From the NCBI GenBank assembly GCA_946407715.1, contig CAMJPH010000006.1, positions 1 to 49,350 on the forward strand: a stretch of DNA of 49,350 bases. The letters are read 5' to 3'. Positions 25,320 through 34,084 of this stretch are shown in pieces; the stretch's first letter is position 1, and every line of letters starts with the position of its first letter. A model generated the notes under the pieces. That model was not told the DNA's origin. It was given only the letters and a program-made list of their open reading frames with translations, and searched no databases. A program made the translations under genes and the position numbers. This DNA is from an uncultured Bacteroidales bacterium (GTDB lineage Bacteria > Bacteroidota > Bacteroidia > Bacteroidales > WCHB1-69).

Positions 25320-25842
25320 ATTTCCATTTTTCTATCACAAACTCAACACGACGGTTTATCCTGAAATCATAATTTTCAAAACAGTCTTCTCTTTTATCAC
25401 CATTCATATCAAAGCAGTTGATCAAGGGGAAATAATTATATCGTTGTTTTGTAGTAATTACAGTTGTGTCAACGCCTTTGCTCGCAAGATACGATACAAT
25501 GTCATCACACATATAGAGCAAGTTACTGGCAGAATAATATTCATCCCACTCAGCAAGTGACAAGTGAACATTGATTATGACAGACTTGATATTACTGATT
25601 TCTGCGATTAAATAAGATGCAATAGAATCTAACACCATACATGTTTGTCTTTTTGTTGTGTCTAAATGTCTATAAACAAATTGAAAACGAATATCATTCG
25701 TTCTAAGGATTATTTCTTTAGAGTCTGAATTAGTTAGCTCATGAACGGTTCTGACCACAGGTATAGAGTCGTTGCATGAGGACTGTTGAGCGTAACATAA
25801 CGTTGACAGCAGTGTCAGATAGAGAATGATTATTCTATTCAT
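25318..25842 (-). CDS. Exported OmpA-C-like protein, family D copy 1
   Basis: 174 residues. A signal peptide (LTLLSTLCYAQ) precedes a domain ending in INRRVEFVIEK, the typical last strand of OmpA-like domains. The first 55 residues and ~140 bases around the start nearly equal copy 2 (20455-20976); the second halves share only the frame. Such 5'-identical, 3'-divergent pairs are what recombination in a toxin/immunity island would give. Function unproven. Confidence 0.65.
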   Translation of the reverse strand: MNRIIILYLTLLSTLCYAQQSSCNDSIPVVRTVHELTNSDSKEIILRTNDIRFQFVYRHLDTTKRQTCMVLDSIASYLIAEISNIKSVIINVHLSLAEWDEYYSASNLLYMCDDIVSYLASKGVDTTVITTKQRYNYFPLINCFDMNGDKREDCFENYDFRINRRVEFVIEKWK

Positions 25843-25906
25843 GACAGGATTATGGATTTAGCGGTATCGATATAAAAAAGTTGAATGATCGGCTTGGATT
25901 GGGGTA

Positions 25907-26495
25907 CTATTTCCATCGTTCTTCTGTTGAACAGGGGCAAAATTCATGTCGGATATTATTCTTTTCGCCATAAGAAAGTTGAGGGGATATTATTGTTAAT
26001 TGTGGAATTTCCAAGTCATATTGTTCTGACTTATCTGATGTTGAGTAGATGATTCTCAAAGATTGCTGTAAAATATCATGAAGATTTTTATAATTCTCAT
26101 AAGCATCATCGAATGAAATCTTGCCCTCCGGGAATCATACTGTCTTTGAACACACAATACGCATGAACATGTATCGAACTATCTGTATAATTAAAAACAC
26201 CACAATCAATCAACGGTATTGAACATTCTGAAGAATCTATGCACACTTTCATATTAGAAACGTTAATGTCAATGTAGCTGTCTGACTTCGGTATTTCTAT
26301 GTCAAACAGTAAGTGTCTGTAATTTAAACGCAAAAAATCCTCATTCTTTATTAACGTAGTACTAAATGAATCACGGATTAATTCATATTCCTCGTCTATG
26401 AAGATTATTTCTTTGATCTTAATGATGTTTTGAGAAAACGCTGACGAAAACAACATTGAAAATATAAATGCCCAAACAATAGTTATTGTTCTCAT
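25907..26495 (-). pseudogene. Exported protein with one frameshift
   Basis: The first frame (26106-26495) gives a signal peptide (FIFSMLFSSAFSQ) and about 125 residues up to SMIPGG, then runs into a stop after QDFIR. Shifting by one base at the GGGC near 26122 opens a further ~70 codons (KISFDDAYENYKNLHDILQQ ... EERWK) to TAG at 25907. The whole would be a ~195-residue periplasmic protein. No family recognised. It lies in the run of candidate immunity genes behind the main RHS gene. Confidence 0.6.
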
Positions 26496-26516
26496 ATTAA
26501 ATCTATTTTAATTGTT

Positions 26517-26655
26517 TCAACATTTCCAAAACAAAATAAAGAATGCCACAACTAACATAGTATGTATGACGGCAATAGCCATAACGAGAATCATCGGTTG
26601 ATTTCTTTTCCATTTTTCAATAGCATTAATACAATAATTAATAAAAGATTCATTA
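26517..26655 (-). pseudogene. Family C C-terminal relic
   Basis: Codons read ESFINYC, then EKWKRNQPMILVMAIAVIHT and VVAFFILFWKC before TGA at 26517. They match residues ~120-160 of the family C protein at 21449-21952, at both DNA and protein level. The 5' part of the gene is missing; upstream lies the stop of family B. Confidence 0.75.
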
Positions 26656-26670
26656 GCGGGACATTATTAC

Positions 26671-27057
26671 TCAAAAGAAAGCCAATGCAAATACAGAAAA
26701 CGTTGACAACAACCAGTATAACACCACGAGAATCCCTTTTAGCCGTCTGTTTTTTTCAAACTTGTATTTTTCTTCTAATTGCTTATAGAGGCTTTTGTTA
26801 TATCTGTTATTATTCACTATGTTTATGATCACACAAGCTAGTGCAAAAAAAATGAAAAAAGGTAAAGTTAAAGATTCCAAGTCAAGAATCTTTCCAAAAA
26901 CCAACAAGAAAACGAAAAACATGTTCAGAAATTGTTGGGTGGAGACAAACCTCTCTCCAAAACTATCATATGATTTAGTTAATCCAAAACTGATCAAAGG
27001 ATGTTTCAGATAAAACTGACAATACCGATAAAAACAATATTCCCAAAACCTGCTCAT
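26671..27057 (-). CDS. Family B membrane protein; candidate immunity to the main RHS tip
   Basis: 128 residues. The N-terminus SRFWEYCFYRYCQFYLKH is followed by ERFVSTQQFLN, two hydrophobic segments, a charged loop (LYKQLEEKYKFEKNRRLKG) and a last membrane segment. It starts 9 bases after the RHS stop. It is the only intact copy of this subtype; the copy at 21025-21408 is broken, and that at 22954-23325 is more distant and pairs with a different tip. An inner-membrane immunity protein is the most likely role, by position. Confidence 0.72.
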   Translation of the reverse strand: MSRFWEYCFYRYCQFYLKHPLISFGLTKSYDSFGERFVSTQQFLNMFFVFLLVFGKILDLESLTLPFFIFFALACVIINIVNNNRYNKSLYKQLEEKYKFEKNRRLKGILVVLYWLLSTFSVFALAFF

Positions 27058-27066
27058 AATGAATTA

Positions 27067-30000
27067 TTATTTGAAAGGGAAACCAGGTGTGCCAACAGGA
27101 ATATATCCCCTCAACATCATGTTAGCTCTGTCCTCATATTGCTTATTTACATTTTGTTGTATTTGAGGATAGTTTTTAATTACCGCTGAATAGTATAATG
27201 AAAGTGCTATACCATATCCTCCTCCATATATGCCGATTAATCCAAAACCAGCATCAAAACCATATACAACTTTCTTTTTTATATCATCCGTTGAAAGCAT
27301 ACGAAGACCATTATAGCCAACATCAATCCATCCGAGAGCCTTCCCTGTTTTTTCAAAATATTTTGCATAATCAACTATAGAAAATGTTTTCACATATTGA
27401 TTCCCTAACCATCCACTTTTGTAATAATGAAGGCTAATGTTTCCCTTACTGTCGGTCAAACTAAATGTGGAACTGCTTTGTTCCATTCTTAAACCGGCAA
27501 TACTAAAAAGATTGGAAAGAATGATGGAGGCATTTTGTGGATAATTTAACTCTATCTCTATTTCTGAAGAAGAAATAGCCTCCTGTTGTTTGTCCTTACC
27601 TATCACCACCTCCCCCAGCGGATAAATATAATGTATTCCGCCGTATTCATCGCCATAAATTTTTTGGCCGTTGCTTGAAAAGCGTATTACCGTGCTCCCA
27701 ACACGGGAATAAATTTCTCCGTTCACTTCCACATAATCGCTGGTGCTCTCAAACCACTGCAAGTTCCGCTTTGAGTCAATGTACCAATCATTAAAAGAGA
27801 GTTCCCCGCTCGGGTCCACCCACTGCAACGGGTTGTTCAGACAATACGAATACCGGTTGTAGCTCTGCGTAAACTCCGGTGCCTGCACGAAATTGTCGGG
27901 GGAGAAAAAACGGGCGATCACAGGGTCGTACAAGCGGCCGTTCATGTTGATGATTTTCAGGTCGGCATAGTGCTCGTGGCCGGTGAAACCCCGGGTAAAG
28001 CGGAAAGTTCCCGCCAAGTTGCCGGACAACGTGGTACTGTCGAATGTGCGCCAGTCGGTGTCGGTCTTCACGTTGCCCCACGGGTCGAAATGGAGATTGC
28101 GAATCACCTGTTTGTTGGCATTGGTGATGTGCGTGTAGCTGCCCAAGCGGTCGGGGTGTACGTAATACATGCTGTCCACACCGTTGCGGCGCACGCAGAT
28201 GGCGGCGAGGCCGGTGGAACCGTAAATGTAATTGTAGTGGGTGACCACCCCAGCGGCATCCACCTCTTTCTCATAATTGGCACTGATATAGTAGCGGGTG
28301 TACAAGGTATGCCCCTGATCTTTGAACACCGCCTTCACCCGCTGGTTGTCAGCCCCATACTCCAACAGAATCTCCACATCGCCTTCAGCTATACGGGACG
28401 GCTGGTTAAAGACATTGTAGTCAGTTTCACAATCGGCGGCGGATATGGCATTAGAGGAGTTGGTCGAAGGTGTCACCTCCGTCACGGCGTGCGGTTTGCC
28501 ACTTTCGTAACTGTACGTTCCCGCCAAGGTGTTGCTCAAGATGTTGCCTTGGGAGTCGTATGTGGTGGTGAAAGTATTCGGTCTGCTAACACCATTGCTT
28601 TGTGTAAACGAGGTCAGCCGGTCCATGATATCGTATTGGGACGTCTCGTACTGGCTGTTCTTCTGCGTGCGCTGGATGAGGCGCCCCATGTTGTCGTAAG
28701 TGTAGCGGAAATTCTGGATGGTGGAGTCCACGGTGAAAGGCTCTTCTATCAATACGTCCATATCATCCAACTCGTTTATGTCAGCCACGCCGTCCAAGTC
28801 AACTGGAAACGACAATGGAATAAGAGTGTCGTGAGGATTAGGAGTCATGCCATAGTGTTTTAGTCCCGTAAACATTCGTGTCAGCAGTCCTGCCGCATTG
28901 TACTCGTATTTCGTGGCCGTGGCGTTGCCATAACCGCATTTGGTCGGCTGCCCGTAGAGATTGTGGGTATATGCGCTGAATATATTGTTGTGGTTGGCAT
29001 GGTTTTTAATCTCTTCAAGATAGCCTTTCCCTGTATAGGTGTAATCAACGGCAAAACCGTCCGGATAGGTCAGCGTGGCAAGCTGCCCGTAAGCGTTATA
29101 GGTATATGATTCCTGAAAGGCTGTACCATCAATATAGCGGATGCGCTTGGCGGGGCGGGAGAGAGCATCGTACGTGTATTGTTCGCAGAGGGTGTCATTT
29201 CTCAACACGCGATATAACTTCCCTTTCCCGCGATTCGAAGAAGTATAATGGTCGTAGGTATATCGAAAAACTTCAGAAATGATGTTAGACGGTGTTATGT
29301 TTGTTTTACTTGTCAATCGTCCCCATTCATCATATTGGAAACGAATATTATTGCCGTTGGCATCGGTTTGCTGTAAGGGTTGGTTGTGGGCATTAAAACG
29401 GCATGTCACCGCTCCAGCATTGGGGTCAACAATGCGAAGACGGTTTCCCGAAGCGTCAGCGATGATTTGGGAGGTGTGGCCACAAGCCGTGACGTTCGTT
29501 TGTGTGGCTGTTCTGCCATTATGAAGAACATGGGAGTAATTGAATGTTATCGTCCCACCCGGATCCGTCACAGAGATGACACGCCCTACCGCATCTGTTG
29601 TGCGGGTTGAGACGGTTTGTCTCAAGTTGTCCGTAACCGTTGTAGTATATCCGGTATACTGATAAGAGACATTGGAATAGGGTCCGACCTCACTGGTGGT
29701 TCTGCCAAACTGGTCATATTGGAAAGTATGCCATATCTTGTTAGCGTCAGAGGTGCCTCTAATATAGGGTGCGGAAACACGATACACATTCCCTTTTATG
29801 TCATAGCAAGTGTCTGTGAAGAAGCCGCTCTCACGGGTACAAATATTCCTCCCCAATAAGTCATAATACCGCTCCGTGTCGAATGTTTTTCCAGGTACAT
29901 GAGTTAAAGAGTAGTATTTGGCGTTAGGTATTTCATCGTACATGTACCATCCGTATCGGATAGTGTCCGTGTTTCCGTCTGGGTGGTGGACGGCGGTGAG

Positions 30001-33000
30001 TTTGTCGAAAATATCGTATGTATAGGTGGTTGTCAAATCATTTTCGTCAGTAATAGAGAGAAGAAGGCCTTTTTTTGGTGAAAAGGTCCTACTGATATTA
30101 AATGAAGAACCTGAACTCTCAAGAACACAAAACCTGCCTGTATTGTCAAAAGACAAGGTTGTGGATTTGGCCAAACAGCTGTCACCGGAATCTGTGACCA
30201 ATCTTCCATTTCCATAATTATCATAGTTTTGAATTGTCTTTGAAGTAGATACTCCATCCATAACAACAGTGATTTGTTCAGGCAAATAACGATTGTTGTA
30301 GGTGAAATATTGCTTTTGGACTGACTTGATGTTAGAATTATTCATCCATGCCTCTGTTATTATGGAATCATTTAATGTAATGAATGAGCCTGACGGCATG
30401 GTATGGGTTGTTTGTCGATATTCCTTCCTTTCTGTAACTTGCGGATAGAAATCACCTGTATTCTTAATAGCCGTGCTTTCTACCTGCAATCTTCCCGTAT
30501 GCGGCCACCGAATAGCCATTTTTGTTATTACGGACATATTCAACTGATTGGTATCCAAGGTTTTTATGATATAAGGAAGACGTCTCTTCCCATTGCCAAA
30601 CAGCAAGCATTGCGTTTGATACTCTATGGATTCGCTAAGTTGACTTGAAAAGTACGTTTTTTGAACTGCCGGCATAAGAATCTCTTGTGATACACCATAA
30701 TCATTCTTTACTACCTGGCTGTAAAGCGAATCCGTCTTTTGCCTGTTTACATCTGTTTTTGAAATTTTCAAGAATCCCATCCGTTGCATCCTCATAAAGC
30801 TAAAGGTGGGTTTTTGGAAGGAGTATAGCTGGGTATTCGTCTGTGATGCTGCGCCCAAAGTTTCCGTCATGCTCTCCACCACATTGTACTGATAAGGCAG
30901 GATGCTGATATGGGAGGCATACCTGTAATACAACCCGTAAATGTCCTGATACATCCATCGCACAAAAGAGCCGTCCCCTTCTGTCACCTTTTGAACTTGA
31001 GGGACACGTTTGTCCATTTTGAATTCATACAGAAGGACCCCATCATGAAGTGCATCAATTGTTTTGAAAGAGATCAGGTCTAAATGGTGATCATCGTTAA
31101 AATCGCCAAAAGTGAAATCGTGTTTGCCAAGTTCTACACTATCGAGAATAACTGGTAACATCGATATGGCTATTTTGTTTTGAAAACGAACGGTATCCTT
31201 GTAATACCCGCAACCCACATAGCAAACCACTTTCAAACCGTCGGCACTCTTGTTAAAAGCCAGCACATCATCATAGCCATCATTGTTTATGTCCACAACC
31301 ATGGGGTTGATTCTATAGGTACCCAATGTGTTATGGTATCCGAAAGTCTTATTGGCCGGTTTGGGGACAAACCCTGTTCCCGTACCCAATAAAATACTAA
31401 AAGTCGTACTTTGGCCAACCAAAACATCTGCAATTCCGTCCCCATTGAAATCACCGGAAGCACGAAACGCACTGTTGAAAACACCCTGACAGATTGCTGT
31501 GAAAGCATTAAGGGTTTCGTCAAACTTGTAAATGGTAAAATTGGTCAGCGTCGTTTCGTCCAATATCATCAGTTCCATTTGACCATCACCGTCAAAGTCA
31601 ACCGCATCAATGCTTCCTCCTGTTACGGATTGCTGGACACTTTGGAAAGAAGATCGGATATAGCAGGAGGAAGGACCTTGGTAAAGCACCACCACCTGAT
31701 TCTGCCCGTTACCGAGGAAATCCCCAGTGACAATATCCTTGTAGCCGTTGGTTGAGAAAACAGGGAAAAGGGTGTCCATCTGAAATGGGAAGCTGGTCCT
31801 TGTTACATAGGTCATGTGCTTGTTATAATCTGTAAACGCCGTGATTAGCTCACTGTATCCATCTCCATCCATATCAGCAGGCACGCATTTTCGTATATGC
31901 CACTGAGTATTTGCATCATAATGATAATTACTGTACATGAAATCACCATTTTGGTTGTCAAAAAAATAAATTGAATTTTGGTCATATACAAACAAATCAC
32001 ATTTCCCGTCCTTGTTAAAGTCAACAGCAATATGTTTACTTTCACTTTCTGGATATTGAATTGGAATCATGGTTGTGTCAACAAAATCTTGGGGAGATGA
32101 ACCATTCCACTCCACACTCGTCGGGTTCAGCGTTGACCCGTCCGCAGCCATCAGCTGCACGTTCGTCAGCTGCTTCGGGAATCCGTCAGAATAGGAAAAC
32201 TGGTATTGTCGTACCATTTCGTAACTCGAACCGTTTTTATACTGCACGGTAATTGTCTGCAAAAGTCTCCTTTGAGGAATCTCATAACCCGCCACAAATG
32301 AGGATTCCATATTCGGTAAAACGTCGTATGAGAATTTCACCCTCGCGTAAGGGGACAAACCAGCAGCTGAATTGCCCGTGTAATCAATATGGTCAATCCA
32401 GATTTCACCTCCGCTGCCTCCGTAAGAGAAAATCATATAGTTGCCGTTGATATCCGTGATTTTGTTGATATACCAACTATAGACTTTTGTGCCTAACATC
32501 TGCCTCGAATCCGCACTGTTGCCGTATTCCACAACGCTGCCGTCATCACGATAGACCAAGAAGTATTCAGGACCATTTCCTATTGTTCCGTAAGAGTAGA
32601 TTTTAGAAAAATCCTCAAATTCAGGACGGTAGAGGGTTCCATTTAATCCATAAAGTGTGGGGTCATTGCACACCAGTCTGTTTCCGTCCAACGCGAACCT
32701 GTCATTGTTATCCAACATCACGGAGGAAGAATGCGAATCCAAAAACTTGTTCTGTCCCACCCGGGTGATGGCGGACAAACCGCCTAAATCCCATTGGCTT
32801 CCCAAAATGCCGGTGCCTGCCATATTGTTATACACCACACTCAAGTTCGGTTGCACGCCCTGTGTACCAGGCACAACTTCAATGGGTATGTTATACGTGG
32901 CCGCGCCCATAGCGGTGACATCCGCACTGCCCGGAATAGCGCCCACGGGCAAAGAGGTGTTCTGTGCATACAAAGTGGCAATTATCAGATTAATTGCCAC

Positions 33001-33039
33001 AAATAAACTGATTACTGATGTTTTATGTTGTGATTTCAT
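27067..33039 (-). CDS. Secreted SpvB/FG-GAP/RHS polymorphic toxin, full length
   Basis: About 1990 residues. Residues 1-25 are a signal peptide (ATLYAQ). An SpvB-like domain follows (NIPIEVVPGTQGVQPNLSVV, GILGSQWDLGGLSAITR). About 330-650 hold FG-GAP/VCBS repeats (DFNKDGKCDLF, DMDGDGYSEL, DFDGDGQMEL, DFNGDGIADVL, DINNDGYDDVL). A TcdB-like middle and many YD/RHS repeats run to about 1600. The core (about 1609-1745) has PVIARFFSPD and LNNPLQWVDPSGE, and the tip covers the last ~245 residues with a hydrophobic Gly-rich part and the end RGYIPVGTPGFPF. This is the only copy with export signal, shell and tip. ATG 33039 lies 8 bases after the upstream stop; the frame start at 33069 would overlap that gene. 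Confidence 0.9.
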   Translation of the reverse strand: MKSQHKTSVISLFVAINLIIATLYAQNTSLPVGAIPGSADVTAMGAATYNIPIEVVPGTQGVQPNLSVVYNNMAGTGILGSQWDLGGLSAITRVGQNKFLDSHSSSVMLDNNDRFALDGNRLVCNDPTLYGLNGTLYRPEFEDFSKIYSYGTIGNGPEYFLVYRDDGSVVEYGNSADSRQMLGTKVYSWYINKITDINGNYMIFSYGGSGGEIWIDHIDYTGNSAAGLSPYARVKFSYDVLPNMESSFVAGYEIPQRRLLQTITVQYKNGSSYEMVRQYQFSYSDGFPKQLTNVQLMAADGSTLNPTSVEWNGSSPQDFVDTTMIPIQYPESESKHIAVDFNKDGKCDLFVYDQNSIYFFDNQNGDFMYSNYHYDANTQWHIRKCVPADMDGDGYSELITAFTDYNKHMTYVTRTSFPFQMDTLFPVFSTNGYKDIVTGDFLGNGQNQVVVLYQGPSSCYIRSSFQSVQQSVTGGSIDAVDFDGDGQMELMILDETTLTNFTIYKFDETLNAFTAICQGVFNSAFRASGDFNGDGIADVLVGQSTTFSILLGTGTGFVPKPANKTFGYHNTLGTYRINPMVVDINNDGYDDVLAFNKSADGLKVVCYVGCGYYKDTVRFQNKIAISMLPVILDSVELGKHDFTFGDFNDDHHLDLISFKTIDALHDGVLLYEFKMDKRVPQVQKVTEGDGSFVRWMYQDIYGLYYRYASHISILPYQYNVVESMTETLGAASQTNTQLYSFQKPTFSFMRMQRMGFLKISKTDVNRQKTDSLYSQVVKNDYGVSQEILMPAVQKTYFSSQLSESIEYQTQCLLFGNGKRRLPYIIKTLDTNQLNMSVITKMAIRWPHTGRLQVESTAIKNTGDFYPQVTERKEYRQTTHTMPSGSFITLNDSIITEAWMNNSNIKSVQKQYFTYNNRYLPEQITVVMDGVSTSKTIQNYDNYGNGRLVTDSGDSCLAKSTTLSFDNTGRFCVLESSGSSFNISRTFSPKKGLLLSITDENDLTTTYTYDIFDKLTAVHHPDGNTDTIRYGWYMYDEIPNAKYYSLTHVPGKTFDTERYYDLLGRNICTRESGFFTDTCYDIKGNVYRVSAPYIRGTSDANKIWHTFQYDQFGRTTSEVGPYSNVSYQYTGYTTTVTDNLRQTVSTRTTDAVGRVISVTDPGGTITFNYSHVLHNGRTATQTNVTACGHTSQIIADASGNRLRIVDPNAGAVTCRFNAHNQPLQQTDANGNNIRFQYDEWGRLTSKTNITPSNIISEVFRYTYDHYTSSNRGKGKLYRVLRNDTLCEQYTYDALSRPAKRIRYIDGTAFQESYTYNAYGQLATLTYPDGFAVDYTYTGKGYLEEIKNHANHNNIFSAYTHNLYGQPTKCGYGNATATKYEYNAAGLLTRMFTGLKHYGMTPNPHDTLIPLSFPVDLDGVADINELDDMDVLIEEPFTVDSTIQNFRYTYDNMGRLIQRTQKNSQYETSQYDIMDRLTSFTQSNGVSRPNTFTTTYDSQGNILSNTLAGTYSYESGKPHAVTEVTPSTNSSNAISAADCETDYNVFNQPSRIAEGDVEILLEYGADNQRVKAVFKDQGHTLYTRYYISANYEKEVDAAGVVTHYNYIYGSTGLAAICVRRNGVDSMYYVHPDRLGSYTHITNANKQVIRNLHFDPWGNVKTDTDWRTFDSTTLSGNLAGTFRFTRGFTGHEHYADLKIINMNGRLYDPVIARFFSPDNFVQAPEFTQSYNRYSYCLNNPLQWVDPSGELSFNDWYIDSKRNLQWFESTSDYVEVNGEIYSRVGSTVIRFSSNGQKIYGDEYGGIHYIYPLGEVVIGKDKQQEAISSSEIEIELNYPQNASIILSNLFSIAGLRMEQSSSTFSLTDSKGNISLHYYKSGWLGNQYVKTFSIVDYAKYFEKTGKALGWIDVGYNGLRMLSTDDIKKKVVYGFDAGFGLIGIYGGGYGIALSLYYSAVIKNYPQIQQNVNKQYEDRANMMLRGYIPVGTPGFPFK
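27803..28212 (-). repeat. RHS core DNA repeat, copy 4 (in the full-length gene)
   Basis: The resident copy of the ~400-bp core. Homology with the three orphan copies starts at the LAAICVRR codons and ends at DPSGE, marking the exchange unit. Confidence 0.87.
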
Positions 33040-33047
33040 AATGTTGG

Positions 33048-33500
33048 TTATTGTTTGATGATTTTCCATGTGTCTGTTTGCCCATCCAATGTAAGTGTAA
33101 GCAGATACACCCCGTTTTCGTATCGCGACAAGTCAAGGGTGAAAATTGAGGTCGTTATGGTTCCGTCCAACAGTAACTTTCCAGACAAATCCGAAAGTCT
33201 GTAAAGTCCTGTCTTCACAGGTTTATCGAATTGCAAGGTAACCATCCCTTTTGTCGGGTTCGGGTAAATTTTAACGTTGTTTTCTCCGATAGCCTCCTCA
33301 TAATAGGGCTCTTGTTTTGAGTTTGAGACATCAGCGAAACTCGTGTCCGCCCCGGTTGCAACCGCCTGCCGCAACCGTACCGTTGTGCGTAAGATTCGGT
33401 TGCCGGTGTTGTCGTAGTCGTAGGTGCGGGGAAGGTTCCCCTGAGCGATGCAAGCCACGGTAAAAAATAAAATGAAGAAGGATAAGATAAGTTTTTGCAT
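33048..33500 (-). CDS. Small secreted protein with RHS-like YD motif and T9SS type A tail
   Basis: 150 residues: a signal peptide (FFTVACIAQ), then TYDYDNTGNRILR, the phrase seen in YD/RHS repeats, a short linker, and from about residue 75 a T9SS type A sorting domain (VKIYPNPTKGMVTLQF, LYRLSDLSGKLL, YENGVYLLTL). The mature part before the sorting domain is only ~55 residues. It precedes the RHS gene by 8 bases and must share its transcript. The RHS protein itself has no sorting domain, so this partner may take part in its secretion or surface display; that is inference. Confidence 0.85.
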   Translation of the reverse strand: MQKLILSFFILFFTVACIAQGNLPRTYDYDNTGNRILRTTVRLRQAVATGADTSFADVSNSKQEPYYEEAIGENNVKIYPNPTKGMVTLQFDKPVKTGLYRLSDLSGKLLLDGTITTSIFTLDLSRYENGVYLLTLTLDGQTDTWKIIKQ

Positions 33501-33581
33501 TGTTTTGTGTTTTGGGTGAATTATGATTGATTATTGGTTATTCGGGATTATGGGGTCATTGTTGAGACGCAAAATTTTGGA

Positions 33582-33589
33582 CAAAGATA
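33582..33589 (-). promoter_or_regulatory. -7 element of the RHS operon
   Basis: TATCTTTG on the minus strand, about 82 bases before the start of the T9SS-tailed gene. It is the only good -7 match in this gap. Confidence 0.5.
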
Positions 33590-33909
33590 CGAAATATATT
33601 AGCGGTTTCGCTTTCTTTTTACGTTTATTCCATCAAAAATGACCATTTTTTGACAAAAACGCAAAATTGAGATAAAAAAATGATAGAATAAATGATAAAA
33701 TAAATTCCTTTTCTATTGTTCGTTATTGATTGAAAGACAATGGTTTACAAGCAAAAAAAATCTTCCGTCCTATTGCGAATTTGAAAAAAACACAATTTCG
33801 TCACTTTTTGCATCCCAAACGCTCAAACCACCTTGAAAATGTGTTTTTGCACCCCTTAATATTGGTGATATGAGCAAAGATTTCGCAAATTTCGGACAGA
33901 CAGCTGCCC

Positions 33910-34080
33910 ATGTCGCATCTTGTGTTGCTGTCGAAACTTCCAATTCTCACTGGCACTCTCAACCGCATCCTCAAGCGGCTCAAGGACGAAGGTCCCATCG
34001 AGTACACCGGCAGTGAGAAGACTGGGGGAGGGCAATACTTCACAGGAAAAGGGAGGTCGTTAAAACCGCACAACAGGTGG
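33910..34080 (+). pseudogene. Winged-helix C-terminal relic
   Basis: A plus-strand frame reads LTGTLNRILKRLKDEGPIEY and then TGSEKTGGGQYF, the pattern of the C-terminal winged helix of AlbA-type or Fic-associated DNA-binding proteins. No upstream domain is present. It overlaps the end of the convergent M23 gene and is probably a decayed fragment. Confidence 0.4.
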
Positions 34081-34084
34081 CACA

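Larger units (their letters stand above)
33501..34084. other. Long AT-rich gap upstream of the RHS operon
   Basis: 584 bases. They hold the likely RHS operon promoter (33582-33589), an AT-rich stretch with poly-A and poly-T runs (33600-33800), and near 33900-34080 a possible helix-turn-helix relic listed separately. Nothing else is seen. Confidence 0.5.
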
